Assembly (NCBI RefSeq): GCF_014762685.1
Contig: NZ_JABURM010000005.1
Span: 682,001-746,000, forward strand
Direction of reading: 5' to 3'
Length of the DNA: 64,000 nt
DNA from: Gracilimonas sp.
Lineage (GTDB): Bacteria; Bacteroidota; Rhodothermia; Balneolales; Balneolaceae
The position numbers were made by a program, and so were the translations under genes. The notes under the pieces were generated by a model. That model was given only the letters and a program-made list of their open reading frames with translations. It was not told where the DNA came from and ran no database searches. Every line of letters starts with the position of its first letter. The stretch's first letter is position 1. Below are positions 17,428 through 26,594 of this stretch, piece after piece.

Positions 17428-17476
17428 CGTTACGAAGGTACATCTTCGAAACGCAGTCCTGGAAGCTCTGGCTTCC
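17428..17476. repeat. REP-like paired hairpins, type 3, copy 2
   Basis: The first hairpin is cgtt-A-cgaag, loop gtacat, cttcg-A-aacg (17428-17453), with one mid-stem mismatch. It is followed by ggaagc-tctg-gcttcc (17461-17476). The spacing and most bases match 3109-3156. Confidence 0.75.
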
Positions 17477-17739
17477 TGTGAAATGAGAATGACAGGCATC
17501 AGGTAATTTCTATAAACCTGCAAAGCCCAACCTCCGGCAACCATCTAAGCGACTTTTACCCACCGGGCGGAGGTTTTACGTTTTGGTATTTATTTACCCC
17601 GACCTAAAGGACGAGGGTATATTCGGTAATCCCGCCAGGATCGTCTCCAAAGAAATCATGGACATCCTAAAATCCTTTAAATCATGGTTCAAAAACAGGA
17701 AACATAGCTTTTCAATGACCAAATTCCCAGGGATCTTTT

Positions 17740-17966
17740 CAGTCTTGAGCGGAGCGGAGACTGGAAAGTTTCGGCTAAGGAAGTCTCCGACTTCCAATAA
17801 GGGCAACTCATTCTATTTAAATCAAAACTTGGTTGCCATGGTGCAAGTCAGAGACTTGCTGTGCAAAGACTCTTAAGTCAGCGCTCGTTGAACATTTATT
17901 GTTTGTTAATTTTATTTGAGCTCGCTTTAAGACTTAAGAGATCTGGGTAGTACGAGGCAGAGCCTC
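17740..17966. repeat. Cluster of short hairpins, type 4
   Basis: The cluster contains cagtct/agactg (17740-17763), ggaagtc-tcc-gacttcc (17779-17795), gcaagtc-aga-gacttgc (17843-17859) and gaggc-aga-gcctc (17954-17966). All have 5-7 bp stems; the last three have 3-base loops. They resemble degenerate members of the paired-hairpin families. Confidence 0.6.
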
Positions 17967-18010
17967 AATAGTGCATTCCGGAGCGGAGCACTGTAACGAG
18001 AAAGGGGTGC

Positions 18011-18054
18011 ATCAACTAATCAACTAATCAACCAATCAACTTTCAACTCTCAAC
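18011..18054 (+). repeat. Tandem AATCAAC(T/C) repeat
   Basis: Units atcaacta, atcaacta, atcaacca, atcaactt, tcaactct, caac run up to the end of menE. The unit is the complement of the GAnAGTT heptamer seen at 13479 and 63178. Confidence 0.65.
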
Positions 18055-18059
18055 AAATC

Positions 18060-19544
18060 CTACCCAAACTTCTTCACCAACTCCCAGCGCTTAACCTTGC
18101 CGGTATCTGTTTTAGGAAAGTCCTTGACGATCTTGAGTTCTTTTGGGAGTTTGAAATCGGTAAGGGAGTCTTTGAGCTGTTCTCTTATTTCGTCCAATTC
18201 CGGGGTTTTGCCATTTTTCAGGGTGACAACCGCCGTAATTTTTTGTCCCCATTCCTCATCCGGAATACCAATAACTATGGCTTCTTTGATGGAGGGAAGT
18301 TTTTGCATGGCTTCTTCCACTTCGTTGGGATTCACATTTTCGCCACCGGTAATGATGAGGTCGGTACGTCGGGATTCGATAAATAAATGGCCAAAGCCGT
18401 TTATATGCCCATAGTCTCCGGTATTAAACCACCCATCTTTATCAAAACGCTGGTGGTTTTCTTCTTTGTCGTAGTATCCGTCAAAAACCTGGGGACCTTT
18501 TAGCCAAAGCACTCCGGATTGGTTTTTCCCAAGTACACGTCCGTTTTCGGCCCGAATCTGCATTTCATTGGGAGGGAATGGTTTTCCGACACTTTTAAGA
18601 GGAGTGTACATTCCCGAGGGGGCGAGTAAAGGGTTCGCAATAATCTGGGCACAAGTTTCGGTCATACCATAACTGGATACAATTGGAATTCCGCGTTCGG
18701 CAGATTTTTTTAAAAGACTTTCCGAAATAGATCCACCCCCGAGCAAAATAGATTTGAATTCGCGGTGTGTTTTAAAAAGGGAATCATCAAGTAATCTCTT
18801 CAGCATAGTGGGAACAAGTGAAGCTGCTTGAAACCGGTGATTCTCGCTCAAAAATTCTTTAATCATTTCTTCGTGAAATTCACCAAGCCGGTAAATAGCG
18901 GTTCCGTAAATCACCGACCTCAGAATAATTGAAATTCCCCCTATATGATTAAGCGGGAGGCAAAGCAACCAAAAATGATTAGGGTCCGGTTTAAAATTTT
19001 GAGCCGAAGCTTCAGATGCACTTAAAATTTGCCGTCTTTTCAGGGGAACGATCTTAGGTTTGCTGGTTGTGCCGGAAGTAAAGAAATACCCAAAAATTTC
19101 ATCTTCTTTTATAGATTCGGAGTCCGGTAAATCTGCATTTCTGATGTCATGTGTAAATGAATTCAGGAAGAAGTTTTCATCCAGCTTAATCACGTTGTCG
19201 TCACCAAGTCGCTTACGGTTAGTGGTGTCGCAGAAAATGAGAACCGGTTTCAGGGTGTTTAGGTAGTTTTCAAGCTCATCATTCGTAACTTTCGGATTTA
19301 TGGGAATGAAGGGAATTCCTAGCTTCCAACAAGCGGCAATACAAAAGATCAATACATCGCTTGATTCAGCAACGAAAGCAATGGGCCATTTCAGTGAGTC
19401 TGCTTTTTGTTCAACCAAATCTTTAAAGAATGCCGTGAATCGATCCAAATCGCTGTAGGTGTACATTCCTTTTTGAGAAGAGAGGAACACATGGGGTGCC
19501 TCACTTTTCTTGAACTCAAACATATGTAAGCGCGATTTGAACAT
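18060..19544 (-). CDS. menE: o-Succinylbenzoate--CoA ligase
   Basis: Activates o-succinylbenzoate to its CoA ester in menaquinone synthesis. The 494-residue protein has the ANL adenylating fold: the phosphate loop YFFTSGTTSKPK near residues 152-163, the GWFNTGDYG motif in the core, the hinge with RRTDLIITGGENVNP, and a C-terminal lysine in the TDTGKVKR ending. The phosphate loop has Ser in place of the usual Gly after GTT, a small departure. The call as menE rather than another acyl-CoA ligase rests on its place 10 bp downstream of menC. An internal ATG at 19523 is an alternative start. Confidence 0.93.
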   Translation of the reverse strand: MFKSRLHMFEFKKSEAPHVFLSSQKGMYTYSDLDRFTAFFKDLVEQKADSLKWPIAFVAESSDVLIFCIAACWKLGIPFIPINPKVTNDELENYLNTLKPVLIFCDTTNRKRLGDDNVIKLDENFFLNSFTHDIRNADLPDSESIKEDEIFGYFFTSGTTSKPKIVPLKRRQILSASEASAQNFKPDPNHFWLLCLPLNHIGGISIILRSVIYGTAIYRLGEFHEEMIKEFLSENHRFQAASLVPTMLKRLLDDSLFKTHREFKSILLGGGSISESLLKKSAERGIPIVSSYGMTETCAQIIANPLLAPSGMYTPLKSVGKPFPPNEMQIRAENGRVLGKNQSGVLWLKGPQVFDGYYDKEENHQRFDKDGWFNTGDYGHINGFGHLFIESRRTDLIITGGENVNPNEVEEAMQKLPSIKEAIVIGIPDEEWGQKITAVVTLKNGKTPELDEIREQLKDSLTDFKLPKELKIVKDFPKTDTGKVKRWELVKKFG

Positions 19545-19554
19545 ACACCAATTT

Positions 19555-20628
19555 CTAAAACTCCTTTAATCCTTCCAAATGTAATGAAATTCCTAACCCA
19601 GTTGTGTTAGGAAACCTAATTTCAGGTTTATTAAGCCAACTATCTGATACCACATTCTGCTTCAGAAAAGTACCGGTTGCCAATCCCTGAGCACGATTAT
19701 AGTTTCCTAACCCGGCTGAAATGGCTGCAGTTGCAGCCTGGCCAACGGCTGATTCCAGCGAGGTAGTAAATATTGTCTCAATATTATGAGTATCTGCAAC
19801 CTCTTTTGTTACGAAAATATCATTAAATGTACCCAATAGCATTGGTTTAAGCACAACGAGCTTTGCAGCTTTCGCCTTTGATAACTCTTCAATCGATTTT
19901 TTGTTCCTGACTGATTCATCGGCCGCAATGGGAATGATTGATGAATCAGTTACCTGTTTCAAATCCATGAGATCAAATTTAGAAACAGGTTGTTCACAAT
20001 ACTCAATATTCAACGGTTCTAAAGTTTGCAAATTTGCAATAGCTTCTTTGACGGTCCAAGCCTGGTTGGCATCAATGCGAATTTCTATTTCTGGAAATTG
20101 CAGCCTCAATGCTTTCAGAATTGCCAGTTCTTTCTCAAAATCCCTTCCAACTTTTACTTTTAAAGTATGAAATCCTTCGTTAATCAATTCCTGAGCTTTT
20201 GAAAGGGTTTCTGATTTTTCTTGAATGGATAGAGTCCCGTTACATTTTATTGTGCCTTTAAATCCCGGAAATAAGTACTCTACCAAAGGTTTGTTTGATT
20301 TTTTCGAAGCCAAATCATAGAGCAAAGTATCAATGCCAAAACTAAGGGATGGGAATTGATGAATTTGGTTCAAAAGTTGTACTGTTTCCTGGCCGCTTCC
20401 TGATTTGATAGTTTCTTGGAGATGCTCTTTATTTAATTTCAGGATTTCTTCAACATGTTCAATACTCTCGTTAGAAAACCCGGGAAGAGGGGCGGCTTCT
20501 CCATAAGCTTCAATACCCGATTCCCGATCTTTATATACTAATATCACTCCTTCTCTGTGGGAAAACTTATTACCGGCCACTACAAAGGGAGTGTTAAAAG
20601 GTATTCGATATTTATAAAGCTTCAGCAT
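19555..20628 (-). CDS. menC: o-Succinylbenzoate synthase
   Basis: Dehydrates SHCHC to o-succinylbenzoate. It is an enolase-superfamily enzyme of 357 residues. Visible active-site elements are the catalytic KVK (in TLKVKVG, near residue 160), the metal ligands in IDANQAW, EYCEQP and IAADES, and the second lysine in LVVLKP. It overlaps the end of menA by 7 bp and is followed closely by menE, so the three are probably one transcript, menA-menC-menE. Confidence 0.95.
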   Translation of the reverse strand: MLKLYKYRIPFNTPFVVAGNKFSHREGVILVYKDRESGIEAYGEAAPLPGFSNESIEHVEEILKLNKEHLQETIKSGSGQETVQLLNQIHQFPSLSFGIDTLLYDLASKKSNKPLVEYLFPGFKGTIKCNGTLSIQEKSETLSKAQELINEGFHTLKVKVGRDFEKELAILKALRLQFPEIEIRIDANQAWTVKEAIANLQTLEPLNIEYCEQPVSKFDLMDLKQVTDSSIIPIAADESVRNKKSIEELSKAKAAKLVVLKPMLLGTFNDIFVTKEVADTHNIETIFTTSLESAVGQAATAAISAGLGNYNRAQGLATGTFLKQNVVSDSWLNKPEIRFPNTTGLGISLHLEGLKEF

Positions 20629-21515
20629 AAGTTTAAAATAATCCCGATGGAGAAAAGGAATCCAAAAATTACCATGAACTGGGCAGTTCGTTCTAGCATA
20701 GGATTGAGTTGATTTTTATTGGCTTCAGTCCAAATTCTATATACATAATAAATTGCCAACGGCAGGGAAATTAGGGGAAGTAAAATCCACAGGTTGTAAT
20801 GAAATTGTAAATAAAAAAACAGAGGGATTGCAAATGCCAATGTTACCATAATTAAGTATTCAAACTTTAATACTTGCTCACCAAAGAGAACGCCCAATGT
20901 TTTCTTACCCGATTTTCTGTCCTGCTCCACATCTCTAAGATTATTCACAACTAAAATATTAACACATAACGCCCCTATAGCTAAAGAGGCCCAAAAAGAT
21001 TCCTCGGACCATTCCAATGCATTCACATAATAAGTAGTCATTACGGCTACCAATCCAAAAAAGATAAAAACAAATAAATCTCCAAGGCCATTATACCCAA
21101 GGGGAAAGGGGCCACCGGTATAGAGTATTCCAAATATAAGCGAAAGTACACCAATCACCAGAACGATCCATCCGGCTGACCACACCAGGTACAAGCCCAG
21201 AAAGAATGCGAATGCCATAGTGAAAATGGTAGCATTTAACATTTCTTTTGGTGCGATTAGTCCGGACGATGTGGCTCGCCTGAAACCGATCCTTTCTTCT
21301 GTATCCGAGCCCTTTATGAAATCAAAGTAATCGTTGGCAAAGTTGGTGCCTATTTGTATAAGAATAGCACAGACTAAAGCAACGGTTGTATTTATCCCGT
21401 TCAGCATATTGGCTTGAAAAGCTAATGCGGCCCCGGTAATTACGGGGATAACTGCAGCCGCTAAGGTTTGAGGGCGAGCAGCTTCAACCCAGAGTCTCAA
21501 TTTTGAAGATTTCAA
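20622..21515 (-). CDS. menA: 1,4-Dihydroxy-2-naphthoate polyprenyltransferase
   Basis: An integral membrane prenyltransferase that attaches the isoprenoid tail to 1,4-dihydroxy-2-naphthoate. The 297 residues include the Asp-rich motif NFANDYFDFIKGSD (near residues 58-72) of the UbiA family, the second Asp motif NNLRDVEQDRKSGKKTLG (near 190-207), and about eight hydrophobic segments. The start is TTG 21515, giving KLRLWVEAARPQTL, the family's normal N-terminus. First gene of the menA-menC-menE group, divergent from glnN. Confidence 0.95.
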   Translation of the reverse strand: MKSSKLRLWVEAARPQTLAAAVIPVITGAALAFQANMLNGINTTVALVCAILIQIGTNFANDYFDFIKGSDTEERIGFRRATSSGLIAPKEMLNATIFTMAFAFFLGLYLVWSAGWIVLVIGVLSLIFGILYTGGPFPLGYNGLGDLFVFIFFGLVAVMTTYYVNALEWSEESFWASLAIGALCVNILVVNNLRDVEQDRKSGKKTLGVLFGEQVLKFEYLIMVTLAFAIPLFFYLQFHYNLWILLPLISLPLAIYYVYRIWTEANKNQLNPMLERTAQFMVIFGFLFSIGIILNLC

Positions 21516-21723
21516 AAGCAGGTTTTTTTGTGAATAAGTGTGGATAACTTCGGCGATGAAGATACAGTTTTTGAGTATGGCTTAAAAAATGAAGTAATGT
21601 CTGTTTGATGAAAAAATAAATTAAGCAGATTAGAAAAATGAAGGGCATTTTTTGAAAAAAATTAAGATATACAATTAAAAATCCTATTATTATTAATTGT
21701 TAAAAACTATTTGTCTAAATAAA

Positions 21724-21755
21724 TTGAGTAAAATAAAAAAATAGCTTTATATTTG
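21724..21755 (+). promoter_or_regulatory. Candidate glnN promoter (TTG / TAnnTTTG)
   Basis: A -7 box TATATTTG (21748-21755) matches the Bacteroidota consensus TAnnTTTG, and a TTG (21724-21726) lies 21 bases upstream. It is 39 bp before ATG 21795. A proposed upstream start (TTG 21753) would lie inside this -7 box, which argues against it. Confidence 0.6.
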
Positions 21756-21794
21756 GTTGTCATTTTTAATTACAAACCAAATTTATTAAAAATC

Positions 21795-23969
21795 ATGGCC
21801 AAGGCGATTCAACGATATGATAATTTAGCTGCTGCCCGAAATTTTCGTCCGGGTAAAAATGAAAATTCTACAATGGACATCCCGGAGATTTTCGGACAGA
21901 ATACCCTAACTCTTGATAAACTTGAAGAACGGTTACCAAAATCAGCCTGGAAAGACCTGCAGCGAACCATAGATGAAGGTCAAACTTTAAACATTGATGT
22001 TGCCGATGCGGTTGCTTTGGCAATGAAAGACTGGGCTACCGAAAAAGGGGCTACCCATTATACACATTGGTTTCAGCCACTTACCGGTTCTACTGCTGAG
22101 AAACATGACAGCTTTATTACTCCCAATCAGGGGGGCGGAGCAATGGCAGTATTTTCAGGAAAAGATTTGATTCAGGGTGAACCTGATGCTTCAAGTTTTC
22201 CGAGTGGGGGATTGAGGCCCACTTTTGAAGCTCGCGGTTATACGGCCTGGGACCCTACGTCTCCGGCCTTTATTGTGGAAAATCAAAAAGGAACTTATCT
22301 GTGTATACCCACAGCCTTTGCTTCCTGGAAGGGTGAAGCACTTGATCATAAGACTCCACTGCTTCGTTCAAATGATGCTCTAAATAAAGCATCGAAAGAA
22401 GCACTGAAGCTTTTTGGTGTTGAATCTAAGCGAATAGGCTCAACCATTGGATGCGAGCAAGAGTATTTTCTCATCGATCAGGAGTTTGTGTATCGCCGGC
22501 CGGATATCCTGACATCGGGCCGAACATTAGTAGGGGCCAAGCCTCCACGCGGACAAGAATTGGATGATCATTATTTTGGCTCTATTCCCGAACGTGTATT
22601 GTCGTTTATGCTGGATGCCGAAAAAGAATTATACAAACTTGGTGTTCCGGTTAAAACGCGCCACAATGAGGTTGCGCCGAGTCAATATGAGCTGGCCCCG
22701 ATCTTTGAGTTAGCCAACGTAGCTGCGGATCACCAGCAGCTAACGATGATGGTGCTGAAAAAGGTAGCCAAAAAATATGGCCTTGAATGCTTAATGCATG
22801 AAAAACCCTTTGACGGTTTGAATGGAAGCGGAAAACATTTGAACTGGTCTCTTTCTACTGTAGAAGGAGATAATTTACTTGAACCGGGAGAAAGTCCTCA
22901 TGAGAATATGAAATTTTTGTTTTTCTTTACAGCTGTGATGTTGGGTGTATATCGTCATCAGGATCTGTTAAGAATCTCGGTGGCTCATGCCGGGAATGAT
23001 CACCGTTTGGGAGCAAATGAAGCCCCTCCGGCCATCATCTCTACTTTTATTGGAGATCAGCTTATGGATATCGTAGAACAGTTGATTAACGGCGGAGCGA
23101 AAAGCTCGAAACAGGGAGGATTGCTCGGGCTTGGAACACCGGTGCTGCCGGATCTGCCTAAGCATGCCGGAGATCGAAACCGGACTTCACCATTTGCTTT
23201 CACGGGGAATAAATTTGAATTCCGCGCATTGGGTTCAAGCCAGTCACCCTCATTTCCTATCGTTGTATTGAATACTATTATAGCGGAAGCGATCGAAGAC
23301 ATGACTGCCGATCTTAAGGAAGCAAAAAAAGAGGGATCTATTGAGAAAGCACTGGCAACCGTACTTCGTGCCCGATTGAAGGAATGTAAGCCGGTGATCT
23401 TCAACGGTGACGGCTATTCTGATGACTGGCAAAAAGAGGCGGAAAAGCGTGGATTGCTAAATCTTAAAACCACACCGGATGCCATTCCCTATCTCACCAG
23501 GAAAGAGAATGTAAAGCTTTTCAAGAAGTACAAAGTACTGAACGAGAAGGAAGTACATTCCCGAAAACAAATCTGGACCGATCAGTACATTACCACAAGA
23601 ACGATCGAGGTGGATACCATTGAGTCGATAGCCAAGACCATGATATATCCTGCCACGGTTCGGTATATTGGAGAACTTGCCAAGGCAGTTGAAAAAACGG
23701 ATGCTTTGGGACTTGATAATTCAGGTTCCAAAACCATGCTTACCAAAGTGAACAATGAACTGAACAAACTGGGTGATTCTTTAGAGCGCTTAGCAGATGT
23801 ACAAGCTAAAATGAAGTATAAAGATTCATCAGAGCATGCGGTAAAAGTGGAGTCCGAAGTACTTCCTGTAATGAAAGAAATTCGTGATTCCATTGATTTC
23901 CTTGAGCGTTATGTGGCTGATGATTACTGGCCATTACCGGTTTACAGAGAAATGTTGTTTATCAAATAG
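21795..23969 (+). CDS. glnN: Glutamine synthetase type III
   Basis: Makes glutamine from glutamate, ammonia and ATP. The protein is about 724 residues, the length of the GSIII (GlnN) class found in Bacteroidota and cyanobacteria rather than the 450-470 residues of GSI. Conserved blocks include [20 protein letters not shown] near residue 75, the glutamate-rich metal site [24 protein letters not shown], and [22 protein letters not shown] chose ATG 21795 ([11 protein letters not shown]) over the longer frame from TTG 21753 because of the promoter box. A terminator follows at 23991. Confidence 0.96.
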   Translation: MAKAIQRYDNLAAARNFRPGKNENSTMDIPEIFGQNTLTLDKLEERLPKSAWKDLQRTIDEGQTLNIDVADAVALAMKDWATEKGATHYTHWFQPLTGSTAEKHDSFITPNQGGGAMAVFSGKDLIQGEPDASSFPSGGLRPTFEARGYTAWDPTSPAFIVENQKGTYLCIPTAFASWKGEALDHKTPLLRSNDALNKASKEALKLFGVESKRIGSTIGCEQEYFLIDQEFVYRRPDILTSGRTLVGAKPPRGQELDDHYFGSIPERVLSFMLDAEKELYKLGVPVKTRHNEVAPSQYELAPIFELANVAADHQQLTMMVLKKVAKKYGLECLMHEKPFDGLNGSGKHLNWSLSTVEGDNLLEPGESPHENMKFLFFFTAVMLGVYRHQDLLRISVAHAGNDHRLGANEAPPAIISTFIGDQLMDIVEQLINGGAKSSKQGGLLGLGTPVLPDLPKHAGDRNRTSPFAFTGNKFEFRALGSSQSPSFPIVVLNTIIAEAIEDMTADLKEAKKEGSIEKALATVLRARLKECKPVIFNGDGYSDDWQKEAEKRGLLNLKTTPDAIPYLTRKENVKLFKKYKVLNEKEVHSRKQIWTDQYITTRTIEVDTIESIAKTMIYPATVRYIGELAKAVEKTDALGLDNSGSKTMLTKVNNELNKLGDSLERLADVQAKMKYKDSSEHAVKVESEVLPVMKEIRDSIDFLERYVADDYWPLPVYREMLFIK

Positions 23970-23990
23970 CTTTGAACTTTAGCTAAACTA

Positions 23991-24023
23991 AAAACCCTGT
24001 TTTGAAACGAAGCAGGGTTTTTT
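23991..24023 (+). terminator. Intrinsic terminator after glnN
   Basis: The stem aaaaccctg (23991-23999) with cagggtttt (24013-24021) encloses a 13-base loop and ends in T6. Confidence 0.85.
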
Positions 24024-24039
24024 AATTTTAGCTCAAAAA

Positions 24040-24378
24040 ATGAAAGAAATAAGCTGGCAAGATTTTGAAAAAGTGGAACTCAGAACAGGGACTATTACAG
24101 AGGTAAAAGACTTCCCGGAAGCAAGAAAACCGGCATATAAATTGATTATTGACTTTGGACAGGAGATAGGGACCAGAAAATCATCAGCTCAAATAACGGA
24201 AGTGTATTCCAATGAGGAACTCATCGGGAAGCAAGTGATTGCAGTTGTTAATTTTCCGCCCAAGCAAATTGGTCCATTTATGTCGGAATGTTTAGTTACG
24301 GGTTTTCCTGATAAAGACGGACACGTAGTTTTAGCGGTCCCGGACAAGCCAGTGGAAAACGGAATGAAACTATTTTGA
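24040..24378 (+). CDS. csaA: CsaA-type tRNA-binding domain protein
   Basis: A 112-residue protein consisting of one EMAP/tRNA-binding OB-fold domain. It begins WQDFEKVELRTGTI and has the KSSAQIT, VVNFPPKQIGPFMSE and VLAVPDKPVENGMKLF segments diagnostic of CsaA. The family has been described as a secretion-related chaperone in Bacillus and as a tRNA-binding protein. It follows the glnN terminator by 17 bp, so it may have its own promoter or rely on read-through. Confidence 0.9.
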   Translation: MKEISWQDFEKVELRTGTITEVKDFPEARKPAYKLIIDFGQEIGTRKSSAQITEVYSNEELIGKQVIAVVNFPPKQIGPFMSECLVTGFPDKDGHVVLAVPDKPVENGMKLF

Positions 24379-24449
24379 GTTTTTAATGCTTTGTAACTAG
24401 TTGATAGTCATTGTTTGAGATTTATTCCAAATTCATTATTCAGAACCTG

Positions 24450-24902
24450 ATGAAGCCTTATTTATTTCTATTTATTTTGGTGCTTAAGTGTTTTGAATTG
24501 TCAGCCCAGGAAATCTCGTTTCCTGAAATTTCAGAACAAAAATCTGCTTTTGAATTAGTGATTGAAGGTATTGAAATTGAAAAAGGGGAGATTCGTATTG
24601 CTATTTTCAATTCCAGGCAACTGTACCAGGAAAAAGAGAATCCATTGTATGCAATTGTTCTTCCGGTTGAAGAAAATCGAATGGTTTGGAGTGAGGAAGC
24701 ATTGCCATATGGAAATTATGCAATAGCGGTTTATCACGACATTAACACTAACGGGGAATTAGATACAAATATCCTTGGGATTCCGAAGGAAGCTTATGGA
24801 TTTTCAAACAATGCACGGGGTAAATTCGGTCCGGCCTCCTGGAAAGATGCGCACTTTAAAATATCTTCCAAAACACACACGATGAGTATCAGAATTAAAT
24901 AG
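24450..24902 (+). CDS. Exported DUF2141 family protein
   Basis: About 150 residues with a signal peptide (residues 1-17, cleavage near LSAQE). The domain has the DUF2141 pattern: GEIRIAIFNS near the start, LPYGNYAIAVYHDINTNGELDTN, and a C-terminal PKEAYGFSNNARG. ATG 24450 is preferred to TTG 24411 because it places the signal peptide at the N-terminus. Proteins of this family are predicted periplasmic beta-sandwiches of unknown function. Confidence 0.85.
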   Translation: MKPYLFLFILVLKCFELSAQEISFPEISEQKSAFELVIEGIEIEKGEIRIAIFNSRQLYQEKENPLYAIVLPVEENRMVWSEEALPYGNYAIAVYHDINTNGELDTNILGIPKEAYGFSNNARGKFGPASWKDAHFKISSKTHTMSIRIK

Positions 24903-24973
24903 CTTTCCTCATGGCTCGCATACACTTGTAACAAACCTTCGATTTATACATATTCCCACTTATTTCTAACCAA

Positions 24974-25243
24974 ATGGAGAAAAACATGGAACATGTACAC
25001 GGGGAAACAGCACAGGTAATGAGTCTGAAAGATTGGGTTATTTCAGTTCTCATTTCGTTTATTCCGATGGTAGGATTTATTATGCTGTTGGTATGGTCCT
25101 TTAGCGATAGCACAAATCCAAATAAGAAAAATTGGGCAAGGGCTACGGTGATTATTTTTGCGGCATTCTTTGTGCTCTACCTTATTTTCGCTTTTGTGTT
25201 TATGGGGGCGATTATGTCTTCAGGTGGATTTGATTCAATGTAA
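24974..25243 (+). CDS. Small two-helix membrane protein
   Basis: 89 residues. Two hydrophobic helices, about residues 23-42 (ISVLISFIPMVGFIMLLVWS) and 58-80, separated by a polar loop with DSTNPNKKNWARA. The loop pattern (NPNKKNWARA) is common in small Bacteroidota membrane proteins of unknown role. A good terminator follows at 25264. Confidence 0.75.
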   Translation: MEKNMEHVHGETAQVMSLKDWVISVLISFIPMVGFIMLLVWSFSDSTNPNKKNWARATVIIFAAFFVLYLIFAFVFMGAIMSSGGFDSM

Positions 25244-25263
25244 TCGGGAGGCACATTAACTTG

Positions 25264-25296
25264 AAAGCCTTATTTTCATAAAATGAGGCTTTTTTT
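25264..25296 (+). terminator. Intrinsic terminator
   Basis: Stem aaagcct (25264-25270) with aggcttt (25286-25292), then a run of T to 25296. It lies between convergent genes at 25243 and 25324. Confidence 0.8.
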
Positions 25297-25323
25297 ATAT
25301 ATCAATATCAGTTCTGTCCAAAA

Positions 25324-25602
25324 TTAAAGCACGTCTTGAAACTGGGGAGTTTTTTGGATGATGGCATTTGCAAAAGGACAAAGCGGCACGATCTTCAGAT
25401 CATTCTCCCGGGCAAACTCAACACCATGCTGCACCAGTTGTTTGCCATAACCTTTACCACGACCTTCATCTGAAACTTCTGTGTGATCAATAATGATCTT
25501 TGTTTCCCCGGCTTTGGAATAGGTCATCTCTGCAATACGCTTGCCATCTTTCTCAATAAAGAAAACGCCTTTGGTTTCGGTAGTTTCGTGCTGGATTTCC
25601 AT
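25324..25602 (-). CDS. Small GNAT-like N-acetyltransferase (YjdJ/YidJ type)
   Basis: A 92-residue protein matching the minimal GNAT domain (PF14542-like). The core IIDHTEVSDEGRGKGYGKQLVQHGVEFA contains the acetyl-CoA loop (R/Q)GxGxG/A, and the end LKIVPLCPFANAIIQK is the family's second half. Larger relatives acetylate proteins or metabolites; the substrate here is unknown. It lies 67 bp downstream of menB on the same strand and may be co-transcribed with it. Confidence 0.88.
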   Translation of the reverse strand: MEIQHETTETKGVFFIEKDGKRIAEMTYSKAGETKIIIDHTEVSDEGRGKGYGKQLVQHGVEFARENDLKIVPLCPFANAIIQKTPQFQDVL

Positions 25603-25669
25603 AAACTATATCCTTAAAAATTATTATGGTTTTAATGTGTTGAAAAATCACCCTTAAACTATTATCGAA

Positions 25670-26506
25670 TTAAGAAGGAGACCGGTCAAATTTGTCCCAG
25701 TTGGGCTTTCGTTTTTCCAGGAAGGCATTGCGACCTTCCTCGGCTTCGTCGGTCATATAGGCTAACCTGGTAGCTTCTCCTGCAAATACTTGCTGTCCAA
25801 CCATGCCGTCATCTATTGCATTAAAGGCAAATTTGGCCATCTTGGTTGCGGTAGGACTTTTTGTTAAGATCTCCTGAGCCCACTCATACGCCACTTCTTC
25901 TAATTCATCATGAGGAACAACTTTATTCACCATACCCATTTCAAAGGCTTCCTGTGCAGAGTAATTGGCGCCAAGGAAAAAGATCTCACGGGCACGTTTT
26001 TGTCCCACTTGACGAGCGAGAAGTGCTGAACCGAAACCACCATCAAAGCTGGCTACATCGGTATCGGTTTGTTTGAAGATGGCGTGCTCTTTACTGGCCA
26101 GGGTGAGATCACAGACTACATGAAGGCTATGTCCGCCCCCGACAGCCCAGCCGGGAACCACCGCAATTACTACTTTGGGCATGAACCGAATTAGACGTTG
26201 CACTTCTAAAATATTGAGCCTGGCAATACCATCCTCCGCTTTATAACCGGTTTTGGAGCGTACGTTTTGGTCGCCTCCCGAGCAAAAAGCCCATTTTCCA
26301 TCTTTTTTGGAGGGTCCTTCGCCACTCAAAAGTACTACACCAATATGGTTGTCCTCTTTGGCATCACTCAGGGCTTCATACAACTCAAACACCGTTTTTG
26401 GGCGAAATGCATTACGGATTTCCGGGCGGTTAAATGCAATTCGCGCCACGCCGTTAGATTTTTTATAGGTAATGTCTTCGTATTCTTTAACGGTTTGCCA
26501 GTTCAT
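25670..26506 (-). CDS. menB: 1,4-Dihydroxy-2-naphthoyl-CoA synthase
   Basis: A crotonase-fold enzyme that closes the naphthoate ring of o-succinylbenzoyl-CoA. The 278-residue length and the family-specific segments are all present: AFRPKTVFELYEAL, FCSGGDQNVR (oxyanion hole), VPGWAVGGGHSLHVVCDLT, and DVASFDGGFGSALLARQVG with the catalytic Asp. Last of the menF-menD-menH-menB group, 88 bp after menH. Confidence 0.97.
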   Translation of the reverse strand: MNWQTVKEYEDITYKKSNGVARIAFNRPEIRNAFRPKTVFELYEALSDAKEDNHIGVVLLSGEGPSKKDGKWAFCSGGDQNVRSKTGYKAEDGIARLNILEVQRLIRFMPKVVIAVVPGWAVGGGHSLHVVCDLTLASKEHAIFKQTDTDVASFDGGFGSALLARQVGQKRAREIFFLGANYSAQEAFEMGMVNKVVPHDELEEVAYEWAQEILTKSPTATKMAKFAFNAIDDGMVGQQVFAGEATRLAYMTDEAEEGRNAFLEKRKPNWDKFDRSPS

Positions 26507-26594
26507 GATGGAATATGGTTTTTTAGCAGTTATGCAGGTGAAGGTAAAAACCTGCTGGATTTAAAACTGAAGATATTGAATCCGCTTCTATAAT

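Larger units (their letters stand above)
17405..18059. other. 655-bp repeat-rich intergenic region
   Basis: No gene is supported. A 97-codon plus-strand frame (17583-17876) runs through three palindromes and lacks a protein-like pattern. The region holds the second copy of the type 3 element (17428-17476), a cluster of short hairpins (17740-17966) and a tandem repeat (18011-18054) that reaches the menE stop codon. Confidence 0.75.

Noticed and set aside
17583-17876. A 97-codon plus-strand open frame in the gap before menE
   Set aside because: It spans three hairpins of the repeat cluster and starts next to repeat sequence. The translation has no recognisable domain.
21753-21794. An extended N-terminus of glutamine synthetase from TTG 21753
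   Set aside because: It would start inside a TAnnTTTG -7 box and adds residues not expected for the family.
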